In this document: positions 47,742-56,208 of the stretch, in pieces
How positions within the stretch are numbered: position 1 is the stretch's first letter
Layout: each line of letters begins with the position of its first letter
NCBI RefSeq assembly: GCF_001667145.1
Contig: NZ_LZIF01000113.1
Coordinates: 87,299-151,298, forward strand
Reading direction: 5' to 3'
Source of the DNA: Mycobacterium sp. 852002-51971_SCH5477799-a
GTDB lineage: Bacteria; Actinomycetota; Actinomycetes; Mycobacteriales; Mycobacteriaceae
DNA: 64,000 nt
Made by a program: the position numbers and the translations under genes
Notes under the pieces: generated by a model
The model's input: the letters and a program-made list of their open reading frames with translations, nothing else
Databases searched by the model: none
Told to the model about the DNA's origin: nothing

Positions 47742-50700
47742 CTATGGCATCTCCTCGCTCCACTCGATATGCCCCTCGAAGCCAAAGGCTTTCGCCAAGT
47801 CGCGGTATCGATCCCTGAAGCGCGTGTAAGCCTCGACATCTCCTTGGGCGCGCGCCAGCGCGGCCCGCATCCGCTGCAGCCATGTCTCACGCATCGCCAG
47901 GCCCTCATCGGCGGGAACAGTCGCCAACCGCTCGATTGCGGCCTCGGCTTCGGTGACGTCACTGTCGGTCCCGCGGTCGAGCAGCGTGTCCACGAAGATG
48001 CCGGTCGTCAAAGTGCCCCACGATAGCCCTTGTCCCTCGAGCATGAGATGGTCGACCGCGGCGCGCATGAGCGGGATCGCCTGGTCGCAATCGCCCCGGC
48101 GCGCCTGCTCGCGGGCCACGTACACGTCGAGCATCGGTATGTCGCACAAGAAGTGGCCCCCGCTCCGGAACACTTCGCGGACCTCGGCTAGAAGCTGCTG
48201 TCCGCGATCACGCTCGTCGTCCGCCCGGCGGTGCACCAGCGCAAGCCCCAAGGTCAGCCAGGCGACGCCCAATTGGAGGTTGTCGCCGGATGGCTGGGCG
48301 ATCACCAGCGCATCCTCGATCTCGCGCACCGTGGCATCGTCGGGCCGAAGCGCGCCGGCCGGTATGCCCGTGGTGTACACGTAGCTGACGACCGTGACGT
48401 AGGACAGGGAGTCGGCGCCGTGCGCCATGGCTACGCCGCGCCGCAAGTCTTCTCGCCATCCGGGACGACCCAGGGCCCATCGGGCGGTGCCCCGCTGGGC
48501 GAATGCGAGCGCCAGGGGAGACCCGAAGAGGAAGTTACCCTTTGCGGGGTCACCGTCGGCCAGGTCAATGACCCTCTGCGACAAGCGATGCATCTCGGCC
48601 CACTCGCCGGTGGCTATTTTGGCGCGAATCGGAGTGAAGGACAGTCCCACCGTCATGTTGGGGTCGCCGATGGACTCGATGAGGGCGATGGCCTCGGACG
48701 CCAGCCGCGACGCCTCACGCACCCTGTCCTGGAATGCGTGATCCATCACCAGCCCCGCCATCGCAATGGCCAGTGACGCCTTATCCCCTGCGGCGCTGCA
48801 CAACTTTCGCAGCTCATCGAACCGGTCCGCGATGTTGTTCACATGCACCCGCCAGGCAATCCCGCACAACATGGTGCGCGGGGCGATGCACATGGCCGCC
48901 CGGTCCGGGTCATCGATGGCCATTGCGTCGGCGATCCGGGTAGCACTTTCCCAACTCAACCGCGCTGCGGCGATGTCGCGGTATCTCGCCCACGTCGCGG
49001 CGCGCATGTGCCAACCGAAGGCGTCCCGCCAGTCACCCGCCGCTTCGAGATGTTCGGCGATCAATGCCGCATTCTGGTCGGCGGATTCCGGTTCACGCGC
49101 CTCGATGGCGCCGGCGAGCCGCCGGTGCATCTTCGCGCGATCGGACAGTAGTTGTGATTCATAGGCCACGCTGCGGATCAGCGGGTGTCGGAAGGCGAAC
49201 TCAGCGCTGGGCGTGAAACGGACCTGGTCGATCAGGGCGGCCCTGACGAGCGCGTCGAGGACGGGTTCATTGCCCACCGCGGCGAGTATTTCGGGCGTGA
49301 AGCGCGAGCCGATCACCGCCGCCGCGTTCAACGTCTGCTTGGCATCAGGATTCAGACGGTCGATGCGCGCGGCGATGGTGGCCTGCAGCGTCGCCGGAAC
49401 GGTCACCTCGGCCAGATCTGTGCGACACGTGAAACGACCGCGATCGCCTTCGAGCACGGCGCGCTCGGCCAGCTCGCGCACCATCTCCTGCGCGAAGAAC
49501 GGGTTCCCGCCGGCCCGTTCGGCAACGAGCGCTTTGATCCCGGCAACTGACGGATCGGGGCCCAACAACTCGTCGAGCAGCGCCGAGGCTTCCAATTCAC
49601 TCAAGGGGGAGAGCGAGATCGTCTGCGCTCCAGGCACATTCGCGAGCAGGCCGCTGTACTCGGGCCGGTAGGTGATCAGCACCATCGACGGGGTCCGGGG
49701 AATGACGGCGAGGAAATCGGCCACGAGCGAGTCGCTGACCTCATCGATCCAATGCGCATCCTCGATTACGTAGAGGACCGGTTGAGTGCGGGCCAGCGAC
49801 ATCGAGTTGATCAGAGCGGTCAACCGTCGGCGCCGGGCGTCCGCATGGATCGTCGGAGGGGGTGTGTCGGGGTCGCGAATGCCCATCAGGTCATAGAGCA
49901 GCAGCGCATCCTCATCGGGGACGTCGGGAATCCTGGCACGCACCTGTGCCCGCGCCGCCTCATCGTCGAGTTCGGTTATTCGGAGCCCCGCGCGCAGCAG
50001 GGCCGCCGCCGCGACAAAGGGGACATCGCTGGTGTGTGACTCACAGAAAGCTGAAACCACCTCGACGCCGTTGCGAAGTGCGAGCGCGACGGCCTCGTCA
50101 GCGAGTCGCGTCTTGCCGATGCCCGCCGGCCCGGCGACACAAACCACACACCCGCGCCCGTTCGTCGATCGTTCCAGGAGGCCGGCGATCGTCGTCACTT
50201 CCAGCTCTCGCCCGACCAACGCGCCTTGCAAGTCGTCGCTTCGCTGCGGCCCCCCGGTCAGGCTGAGTAGACGACGGGCCGCGACCGGGACATCGCTGCC
50301 CTTGATGTGCACCTGCTCGGCGTCGGCCAACACGGCGGCATGCGCAACGAGTCGGGCGGTGGATTCGCTGAGCATCACTCCACCCGGCGGCGCCACAGAT
50401 TCCATTCGCTGCGCCATCCCGACGTGCTCGCCGATGGCGGTGTAGCCCAATGCTTTCGAACCGATCTCGCCCGCGATCACCTGACCGGAGTTGAGTCCCA
50501 CCCGCAGTTGAAGGTCCACCCCGTCGCGGTCTCGAACTTCGACGGCAAGCGGCTTGATCTCCTCCTGAAGACCCAAGGCCGCTAGACACGCCCGAAAGGC
50601 GTGGTCCTCCATCGTTACCGGTGCGCCGAACACCGCCATGACCCCGTCGCCGGTGAACTTGTCTACCGTCCCGCCGTAGCGGTGAACCACCTTGGTGCAG

Positions 50701-50915
50701 CGGTGAACCAGTGCGGCCATGATTTCTCGCAGCCGTTCGGCGCCGACGGCCGCGGCGATATCCATGGAATGCACGACGTCGGCGAACAGCACCGAGACTT
50801 GCTTGTACTCCGCATGTGCGGCGGGTCCGGCGACCGCCGCGCCGCAGCCGTGGCAGAAGCGCGCATTGTCGAGGAGTTCGGTGCCGCACGCCGGGCACGC
50901 TCCTACGGCCGCCAT
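47742..50915 (-). CDS. Zinc-ribbon/adenylyl-cyclase-like/AAA ATPase/TPR regulator
   Basis: About 1057 residues. A zinc ribbon (CPACGTELLDNARFCHGCG, residues 6-24) is followed by a class III cyclase domain (residues about 35-210): metal Asp in VLFADVVHSMD and in KFTGDG. In YTAIGEHVGMAQRMESVA the transition-state Asn seems replaced by Gly. An AAA/STAND ATPase follows, with Walker A GPAGIGKTRL and Walker B LYVIEDAHWID; the C-terminal half is helical TPR-like repeats. No LuxR helix-turn-helix is visible at the C terminus. Several related proteins occur in M. tuberculosis (Rv0891c/Rv1358 group). ATG 50915 starts the zinc ribbon; the longer frame to 51086 is rejected. Confidence 0.85.
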   Translation of the reverse strand: MAAVGACPACGTELLDNARFCHGCGAAVAGPAAHAEYKQVSVLFADVVHSMDIAAAVGAERLREIMAALVHRCTKVVHRYGGTVDKFTGDGVMAVFGAPVTMEDHAFRACLAALGLQEEIKPLAVEVRDRDGVDLQLRVGLNSGQVIAGEIGSKALGYTAIGEHVGMAQRMESVAPPGGVMLSESTARLVAHAAVLADAEQVHIKGSDVPVAARRLLSLTGGPQRSDDLQGALVGRELEVTTIAGLLERSTNGRGCVVCVAGPAGIGKTRLADEAVALALRNGVEVVSAFCESHTSDVPFVAAAALLRAGLRITELDDEAARAQVRARIPDVPDEDALLLYDLMGIRDPDTPPPTIHADARRRRLTALINSMSLARTQPVLYVIEDAHWIDEVSDSLVADFLAVIPRTPSMVLITYRPEYSGLLANVPGAQTISLSPLSELEASALLDELLGPDPSVAGIKALVAERAGGNPFFAQEMVRELAERAVLEGDRGRFTCRTDLAEVTVPATLQATIAARIDRLNPDAKQTLNAAAVIGSRFTPEILAAVGNEPVLDALVRAALIDQVRFTPSAEFAFRHPLIRSVAYESQLLSDRAKMHRRLAGAIEAREPESADQNAALIAEHLEAAGDWRDAFGWHMRAATWARYRDIAAARLSWESATRIADAMAIDDPDRAAMCIAPRTMLCGIAWRVHVNNIADRFDELRKLCSAAGDKASLAIAMAGLVMDHAFQDRVREASRLASEAIALIESIGDPNMTVGLSFTPIRAKIATGEWAEMHRLSQRVIDLADGDPAKGNFLFGSPLALAFAQRGTARWALGRPGWREDLRRGVAMAHGADSLSYVTVVSYVYTTGIPAGALRPDDATVREIEDALVIAQPSGDNLQLGVAWLTLGLALVHRRADDERDRGQQLLAEVREVFRSGGHFLCDIPMLDVYVAREQARRGDCDQAIPLMRAAVDHLMLEGQGLSWGTLTTGIFVDTLLDRGTDSDVTEAEAAIERLATVPADEGLAMRETWLQRMRAALARAQGDVEAYTRFRDRYRDLAKAFGFEGHIEWSEEMP

Positions 50916-51042
50916 CCGACCCTCCGCCGATTCTGCCCCCGCGTTTGCTGGCTCTTCAAAGGATAGGCCGTTGGGCACCGCAAGAGGGAGGGGTATCTTC
51001 CTACTCGATTTTCTGCGGCACAAAGTTTTGGTGACGCACGCC

Positions 51043-51930
51043 TCAATCCTTCGCGAAGCAAAACAGCCGATAGGAGGCCTCGCCATTGCCCAGCCGGCGA
51101 TAGATCAGGGAGCCTGGGCCGCCTGCGTAGTCATTTGCGATGCCGCGCAACAGCGTGCTATTCGGTAGGCGACGAGTGATCTGGTCGACGAACCGATTCT
51201 TCTCCAGCCCGCGCATGACCTCCGCGTTGATGACCCGTTCCGACAGCAGCCGCATGGGGATGTTGGCCAGGTCCGCCTCCCAGGCGGCGATCTCGTCGGC
51301 GTAGCGGATATCGGCGTACACGAACCGCCCCCCGGGGCGCAGCACGCGTTCAACCTCCGCGAAGAACCTCGGAACATCCTGGTAGTTGACCGCGGCTTCG
51401 ACATTGACCACGGCGTCGAAGGACCGGTCGGGGAAGGGCAGGCTTTCGGCATTGCCCTGCACGAAGTTCAGGCCGGACAGGGGGTGCCTCTTTCGGCAGA
51501 ATTCTATGCCGACCGTGTTCAGGTCCAGGCCCGTGTAGGTGGCCGGGTGCAGAGTCCGCATCACATACGAAGCGCCGCCGCCGTGGCCGCAGCTCACCTC
51601 CAGCACGTCCTTGCCGGCGAGGTCCACCTGGGTGGCCGTGCGGTGGTAGAGCTGAATGGGGAACCGGTCGGGCTCATCGGCCGCCGGCAGCGGCAACAAC
51701 ATTGGCGGGTCCTCCTCGTATCCGTAATTCAGAAACAACACGTCGTCCCTTATGAGGAGGCGGCTAAGAAACCGGTAGCCGTATTTGAAGCGCAAATTCA
51801 AAAGCTTCAGCGAGACCGGGTTGCGATTCAGCCGGTCGATGACGGTTTCGATCGGTGTGCGTTGGAGCCGCCCATCGTCTTTGCTGCAAAACCGGCGTGG
51901 TGATAACGGCCGAGGTAACCTGACGCCCAT
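51043..51930 (-). CDS. SAM-dependent methyltransferase related to phthiotriol/glycolipid O-methyltransferases
   Basis: About 295 residues. The SAM-binding core is DVLEVSCGHGGGASYVMRTLHP (motif I), then TGLDLNTVGIEFC, GNAESLPFPDRSFDAVVNVEA and VLRPGGRFVYADIR. The stretch YHRTATQVDLAGKDVLEVSCGHGGGAS closely parallels Rv2952, which O-methylates phthiotriol and phenolphthiotriol, and the methyltransferases of glycopeptidolipid loci. The acceptor is probably a lipid or sugar hydroxyl of the island's product. The start is uncertain: ATG 51930 overlaps the ATG of divergent fadD (CATG), an unusual layout; ATG 51999 is further upstream, and a shorter form is possible. Similarity begins only about 35 residues in. 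Confidence 0.83.
   Translation of the reverse strand: MGVRLPRPLSPRRFCSKDDGRLQRTPIETVIDRLNRNPVSLKLLNLRFKYGYRFLSRLLIRDDVLFLNYGYEEDPPMLLPLPAADEPDRFPIQLYHRTATQVDLAGKDVLEVSCGHGGGASYVMRTLHPATYTGLDLNTVGIEFCRKRHPLSGLNFVQGNAESLPFPDRSFDAVVNVEAAVNYQDVPRFFAEVERVLRPGGRFVYADIRYADEIAAWEADLANIPMRLLSERVINAEVMRGLEKNRFVDQITRRLPNSTLLRGIANDYAGGPGSLIYRRLGNGEASYRLFCFAKD
51916..51921 (+). promoter_or_regulatory. -10 hexamer TAACCT for the fadD operon
   Basis: TAACCT, seven bases and then the fadD ATG at 51929; leaderless type. It lies inside the 5' end of the divergent methyltransferase frame, so transcription in the two directions should interfere. Confidence 0.4.
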
Positions 51931-53656
51931 GCTCAAGTCTCCCATTTCGACCCTGCTGCGCGAACGCGCCAGTCTGGCTCCGAATCGGACGGCGTTCACG
52001 TTTATGAATTATGAACAGGACCGGGCCGGCATTGAGGAGAGTTTGACCTGGGCGCAGTTGTATCGACGAACGCTGAACCTTGCGCAAGAACTTCGGCGTG
52101 ACGGGTCAACCGGTGACCGTGCCCTGATATTGGCACCCCAGGGGCTGGACTACGTGACCGGGTTTCTCGGCGCGATACAGGCCGGCTTCATCGCGGTTCC
52201 GTTAGGTGCCGACAGTGACGAACGGGTCGGTTCGGTACTGCGCGACGCGTCGCCCTCTGCGGTTCTCACGACGTCGTCCGTCGCAGGCGAGATCGCCGGC
52301 TATCTCGGGTCGAAGTCCGGCGCAGCGGCGCCATCGCTTATCGAACTTGATCTGCTGGAACTCGATTCGAAGAAGGCGCCCGCTGCGAGGATCGAGAGTT
52401 CAACGGACACGGTGTATTTGCAATACACGTCGGGATCGACGCGCACCCCCGCCGGGGTGATGGTCTCGCACAAAAACATCCTGGCCAATTTCGAGCACAT
52501 GAATGCCGCCTTCTTCGGGGACCACGGAGGAATCGCCCCGCCGGACAGCACAATGGTGTCCTGGTTGCCGCTCTATCACGACATGGGTTTGCAACTAGGA
52601 GTCATTTTCTCGGTTCTTACGGGATTTCGCAGTGTGCTCACGAGTCCGGTTTCGTTTCTGCAGCGGCCAGCCCGGTGGATGCAATTGCTGGCACAGAACA
52701 GTCGGGCTCATTCGGCAGCGCCTAATTTCGCCTTCGAATTGGCGGTTCGAAAGACCTCGGACGACGACCTCGCCGGACTCGACCTTGGCAACGTGTCGTG
52801 CGTCTTCAACGGTGGCGAGCGGGTACAGCCCGCCACGCTGCAGCGCTTCGCCGAGCGGTTCGCCCGCTTCAACCTTCCGGCCAAGGTGTTACGGCCATCG
52901 TATGGATTGGCAGAAGCCACGTTGTACGTCTCGACCCGCGAAGCCGGTCAACCACCGCGGATCGTTCACTTCGACTCCGAAGAACTGACCGCGGGCCACG
53001 CGAGACGTCGGGCAGACAATGGCGGCACGGCGCTGGTCAGTTACGGCGTGCCGCGGTCGCCGATGGTGCGCATCGTGGATCCCGAAAGCCGTATCGAGTG
53101 TCCGGAAGGAACGACCGGTGAGATCTGGGTGCACGGAGGCAATGTCGCTATCGGATATTGGCGGAATCCCAGCGAGACTGAGCATACGTTCGGCGCAACG
53201 CTTGTCGCTCCGTCGGTCGGGACCCCCGAAGCGCCGTGGTTGAGAACTGGCGACCTTGGCTTCATCTCCGGCGGAGAGCTGTTCATGATCGGCCGTACCA
53301 AAGATCTTTTGATCGTGTATGGGCGTAACCACTGTCCCGATGACCTCGAGGGGACGATCCAGAGCATCGCACCGGGACGGTGCGCGGCCATCGCGGTTCC
53401 GGACCAGGGGACCGAAAAGCTCGTCGCCATCATCGAGCTCAAGAATCGGGGCGGCTCCAAGGAGGCGGCGGGGGACGGATTCGACGTCGTCAAACGTAAA
53501 GTCACGTCTGCGATCTCCGACGTGCACGGGGTGAGCGTCGCGGATCTCGTTGTGGTGGCGCCAGGTTCGATTCCGATTACCACCAGCGGCAAGGTCAGAA
53601 GAGCTGCCTGCGTCGAACGTTATCGCCAGAATCAGTTCGCCCGCTTGGACGCTTAG
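51929..53656 (+). CDS. Fatty-acyl-AMP ligase (FadD23/FadD25-like FAAL)
   Basis: A 575-residue adenylating enzyme. YLQYTSGSTRTPAGVMVSHKNI is the AMP-binding P-loop region; VSWLPLYHDMGLQLGVIF and PVSFLQRPARWMQLL are FAAL hallmarks; SYGLAEATLYVS and LRTGDLGFISGGELFMIGR are the later core motifs; the catalytic Lys is in ITTSGKVRRAAC near the C terminus. FAALs activate a fatty acid as acyl-AMP and hand it to a polyketide synthase, here presumably the Pks 5 kb downstream. Residue 1 is ATG 51929; the longer frame from 51785 is rejected. The stop overlaps the next gene by one base. Confidence 0.92.
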   Translation: MLKSPISTLLRERASLAPNRTAFTFMNYEQDRAGIEESLTWAQLYRRTLNLAQELRRDGSTGDRALILAPQGLDYVTGFLGAIQAGFIAVPLGADSDERVGSVLRDASPSAVLTTSSVAGEIAGYLGSKSGAAAPSLIELDLLELDSKKAPAARIESSTDTVYLQYTSGSTRTPAGVMVSHKNILANFEHMNAAFFGDHGGIAPPDSTMVSWLPLYHDMGLQLGVIFSVLTGFRSVLTSPVSFLQRPARWMQLLAQNSRAHSAAPNFAFELAVRKTSDDDLAGLDLGNVSCVFNGGERVQPATLQRFAERFARFNLPAKVLRPSYGLAEATLYVSTREAGQPPRIVHFDSEELTAGHARRRADNGGTALVSYGVPRSPMVRIVDPESRIECPEGTTGEIWVHGGNVAIGYWRNPSETEHTFGATLVAPSVGTPEAPWLRTGDLGFISGGELFMIGRTKDLLIVYGRNHCPDDLEGTIQSIAPGRCAAIAVPDQGTEKLVAIIELKNRGGSKEAAGDGFDVVKRKVTSAISDVHGVSVADLVVVAPGSIPITTSGKVRRAACVERYRQNQFARLDA

Positions 53657-54498
53657 TGCTAAGCCCACCGGCGGTCGCGGAGTTCACGTACTGGTATCAG
53701 TACTCGTTGCGGGAAAACGGGCCGGGACTCACGCCCCCACATGTTCGGTGGCGCTTACCGCTTCGCGGGCGTTATCAGTCATTCGTCGAGGGCAAATATG
53801 GTGTCGAGATCGGCGGTCCGAGTTTGCTTTTCAAGACCGTGCTTCCCCTCTATCAATGGGCCCGCGGGCTGGATGGTGTCAACTTCTCTGCGGATACCAT
53901 CTGGGAGGGACGTATCGAAGCGGGTGCCGGTTACCGCTACCACCGGAACAAACGCGGTCATCAATTCATTGCCGAAGCGACTGACCTGCCCGAGCTCGCG
54001 ACCGCCCGATACGATTTCCTACTGTCCTCGAACTGCTTGGAGCACACCGCGAACCCCTTGAGGGCTCTGGTGGAATGGAAAAGGGTCATCAAGGCCGGCG
54101 GAGCATTGGTACTCGTGGTCCCCAACAAAGAGAACAACTTCGACCACCGGCGCCCGGTCACGAAGTTCGAACACTTGCTGGATGATTTCACCGGTGATGT
54201 CGGTGAGGACGACCTGACTCATCTCGATGAGATCTTGACCCTGCACGACTTACGCAGAGACTGGCCGGCGGGCGGACGTCAACGGTTCAGGAAACGCAGC
54301 CTGAAGAACTTTCAGCACCGTGCCCTTCACCATCACGTGTTCGACGTCGCATTGATCGAAGTGATGCTGGAGCGCGTCGGATTCGGGATCGTGGACGTGA
54401 CGACCACCCGGACCGATTTTTTCGCGCTCGCGAGGAAAACCGGCGCGGCGGCGAGACTGCCGGCTCAGCGTGCACGGGATGTCATCGAGGCGCCGTGA
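53656..54498 (+). CDS. Class I SAM-dependent methyltransferase-like protein
   Basis: A 280-residue protein. A variant methyltransferase core is visible: VEIGGPSLLFKTVLPLYQ as a degenerate motif I, YDFLLSSNCLEHTANPLRALVEWKRVIKAGGALVLVVPNKENNFDHRRPVT as motifs II-III, and a C-terminal HHHVFDVALIEVMLERVGF. This is the type 11 methyltransferase form found in polysaccharide and glycolipid clusters, with a His/Arg-rich loop after the core. It probably methylates a sugar or chain of the island product. The GTG start overlaps the fadD stop by one base and the stop overlaps the next gene by four, so the three genes form one translationally coupled unit. Confidence 0.8.
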   Translation: MLSPPAVAEFTYWYQYSLRENGPGLTPPHVRWRLPLRGRYQSFVEGKYGVEIGGPSLLFKTVLPLYQWARGLDGVNFSADTIWEGRIEAGAGYRYHRNKRGHQFIAEATDLPELATARYDFLLSSNCLEHTANPLRALVEWKRVIKAGGALVLVVPNKENNFDHRRPVTKFEHLLDDFTGDVGEDDLTHLDEILTLHDLRRDWPAGGRQRFRKRSLKNFQHRALHHHVFDVALIEVMLERVGFGIVDVTTTRTDFFALARKTGAAARLPAQRARDVIEAP

Positions 54499-55457
54499 GA
54501 TTGTCGAACGTGCTGGGGGCGGAGTCCGAGCGCGCCATCGCTGCCATTCGATACCGGTTGAGTGCTAACGCTTTACGGTTCATTTGCGAAAGCCACCTGG
54601 AGCTTCCACCGCGGCCGCCTTCAGGTCGCAGGACCCTCCTGCTGTTCGCACACTTCGATGTCCAAGGCGTCGTCGATCCTTGCGTCACCTACTACCTGAA
54701 GGCGCTGCACCGGCTCGGGGCGACCATTGTTTTCGTATCCGCCTCACCCATCCTCTCGGCGGAATCGATCGCTCCAATCCGCCCCTTCTGTGCGGGCATT
54801 TACACGCGTCGCACGCTTTCCTTCGACTTCGGCTCGTGGCACCTCGCGTGGTGCATCCTCAGACAGCGCGGCTGGACGCTCGATCAGTTCGACCGCTTCG
54901 TCATCGCCAACGACAGTGTCTTCGGTCCCCTCTTTCCCCTCGAGGAGATGTGGGGCTCCTTCCACGGTGCTGACATGTACGGCGCCATCGAAAACACCCA
55001 GATGTTCTCCCACCTCCAGTCCTTTTTCCTGGCTTGGGATCTCAATCCGCGCACCCGCCCCTTCCTCAACGATCTGTGGGACGAGTTCCACTACGCCGTG
55101 CACAAAAGCACCGTCATCTGGCGATACGAGGTCGGCCTGTCCAGGCGCGCGCGTAGAGCCGGGCTCAGCGTCAAACCCTTCGTCACCGCCGCCGCCATCA
55201 GAGCCGCCGGTGGGCACCACCCGCGGCTGTGGGACACCAAACGGTCCGGGCGAAACAACGGGACCCTTTACTTCTGGGACGGCCTCATCACAGACTTCCG
55301 GTTCCCTTTCCTCAAGGCGACCGTGGTGCGCGACAAGCGCTTGCACCAGTCCATGACCCACCTGCGCGGCGTCATCGAGGAGCACACTGCCTATCCCTAT
55401 CGACTCATCCAATCGAACGTCGAAAGGCTCGGCCCGCGAAGCTATGTCCTCGGGTAG
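54495..55457 (+). CDS. Rhamnan synthesis F (RgpF)-family glycosyltransferase-like protein
   Basis: A 320-residue protein. TLLLFAHFDVQGVVDPCVTYYLKALHRLGATIVFVS, RTLSFDFGSWHLAW and DRFVIANDSVFGPLFPLEEMW are the signatures of the RgpF family, taken to assemble rhamnose-containing glycans. The C-terminal part (SVKPFVTAAAIRAAG, YFWDGLITDFRFPFLKA) is also as in RgpF. RgpF-like genes occur in rhamnose-rich mycobacterial glycolipid loci, so it may add or modify a deoxyhexose. GTG 54495 overlaps the previous stop (GTGA). It converges on the Gap/Sap gene with seven bases between. Confidence 0.83.
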   Translation: MRLSNVLGAESERAIAAIRYRLSANALRFICESHLELPPRPPSGRRTLLLFAHFDVQGVVDPCVTYYLKALHRLGATIVFVSASPILSAESIAPIRPFCAGIYTRRTLSFDFGSWHLAWCILRQRGWTLDQFDRFVIANDSVFGPLFPLEEMWGSFHGADMYGAIENTQMFSHLQSFFLAWDLNPRTRPFLNDLWDEFHYAVHKSTVIWRYEVGLSRRARRAGLSVKPFVTAAAIRAAGGHHPRLWDTKRSGRNNGTLYFWDGLITDFRFPFLKATVVRDKRLHQSMTHLRGVIEEHTAYPYRLIQSNVERLGPRSYVLG

Positions 55458-55464
55458 GCAGGGC

Positions 55465-56208
55465 TCAGACGGTGCCCAGGCCGGCGACGATCAAGACGAC
55501 CCCCGCCACTGCGGGCACGGCGATCAGAATCCGCCGACGGTGTGCTAGGGCAAGCCGCTGCAACTGCAGCACGGCCGCCTGCGTTTTTCCCGGCATGACC
55601 AGATAGCCGACGAGCGGGATCTCAACAAGAGCAAGCACCACAAGGGTGAACATCACGACTGCGCTGAGCTGGGTGCCGAATGCGGCTCCCGAGGAGACGA
55701 TGACGATAAGGACGGCCAGGTAATCGACGGGCGGCATTGTCGACACCAGGCCGATCCCAAAAGCGAGCCACGGATTGCCGCCGTGCAACGCGCGACCGGC
55801 ACGGCCCCTTATCCGTGCGATTGCGGTTGACGCGCTCAGTGGGCGATCTGGGCCTGGCGGAATGCCGCCGTCCGTTGGCACTTCGGCACGCTGGCGCACC
55901 CGAAACCTCGCCGACAGCAGTGCGGCGATCAGCAGGGCGAAAACGCCGATGGCGATTTGGAAATACCCGCCCGTGAATCCCGAGACCGCGGACCTCCAAT
56001 CCTGCATGGCCAGCGGTGCCGAATTGCGCGTCACCAGCATTAGGCCGACAACCCCGATTCCGGGGGCGATGCCGGCCGCCGCGCCGCCCAACCAGTATGC
56101 GATCAGGGTGCGCTTGGGACGCGCGCGCGACATCAGGGTCACGACGACGACCAAACGCGTCGGATCCGTTGCCACCCATAGCGCAAGTACCAGCACCGTG
56201 GCCCACAT
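55465..56208 (-). CDS. Gap/Sap-type glycolipid-addressing membrane protein
   Basis: A 247-residue protein with six membrane segments in two halves (opening MWATVLVLALWVATDPTRLVVV). A polar loop near residues 105-140 separates them, and STMPPVDYLAVLIVIVSSG starts the second half. This is the pattern of the Gap/Sap family: Gap is needed for glycopeptidolipid export and Sap for sulfolipid export. It would help carry the island's lipid across the membrane, probably with an MmpL not in this window. The frame is open to 56976; ATG 56208 shares a base with the glycosyltransferase stop (TGATG), giving translational coupling. Confidence 0.82.
   Translation of the reverse strand: MWATVLVLALWVATDPTRLVVVVTLMSRARPKRTLIAYWLGGAAAGIAPGIGVVGLMLVTRNSAPLAMQDWRSAVSGFTGGYFQIAIGVFALLIAALLSARFRVRQRAEVPTDGGIPPGPDRPLSASTAIARIRGRAGRALHGGNPWLAFGIGLVSTMPPVDYLAVLIVIVSSGAAFGTQLSAVVMFTLVVLALVEIPLVGYLVMPGKTQAAVLQLQRLALAHRRRILIAVPAVAGVVLIVAGLGTV

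Noticed and set aside
47742..50915. LuxR-family (LAL) assignment for the large AAA protein
   Set aside because: No LuxR-type helix-turn-helix can be seen at the C terminus; the cyclase-like N-terminal domain places it in a different group.
53656..54498. Glycosyltransferase function for the 280-residue protein after fadD
   Set aside because: The NCLEH and VVPNKEN segments fit a degenerate type 11 methyltransferase core, and no sugar-nucleotide-binding motif is visible.
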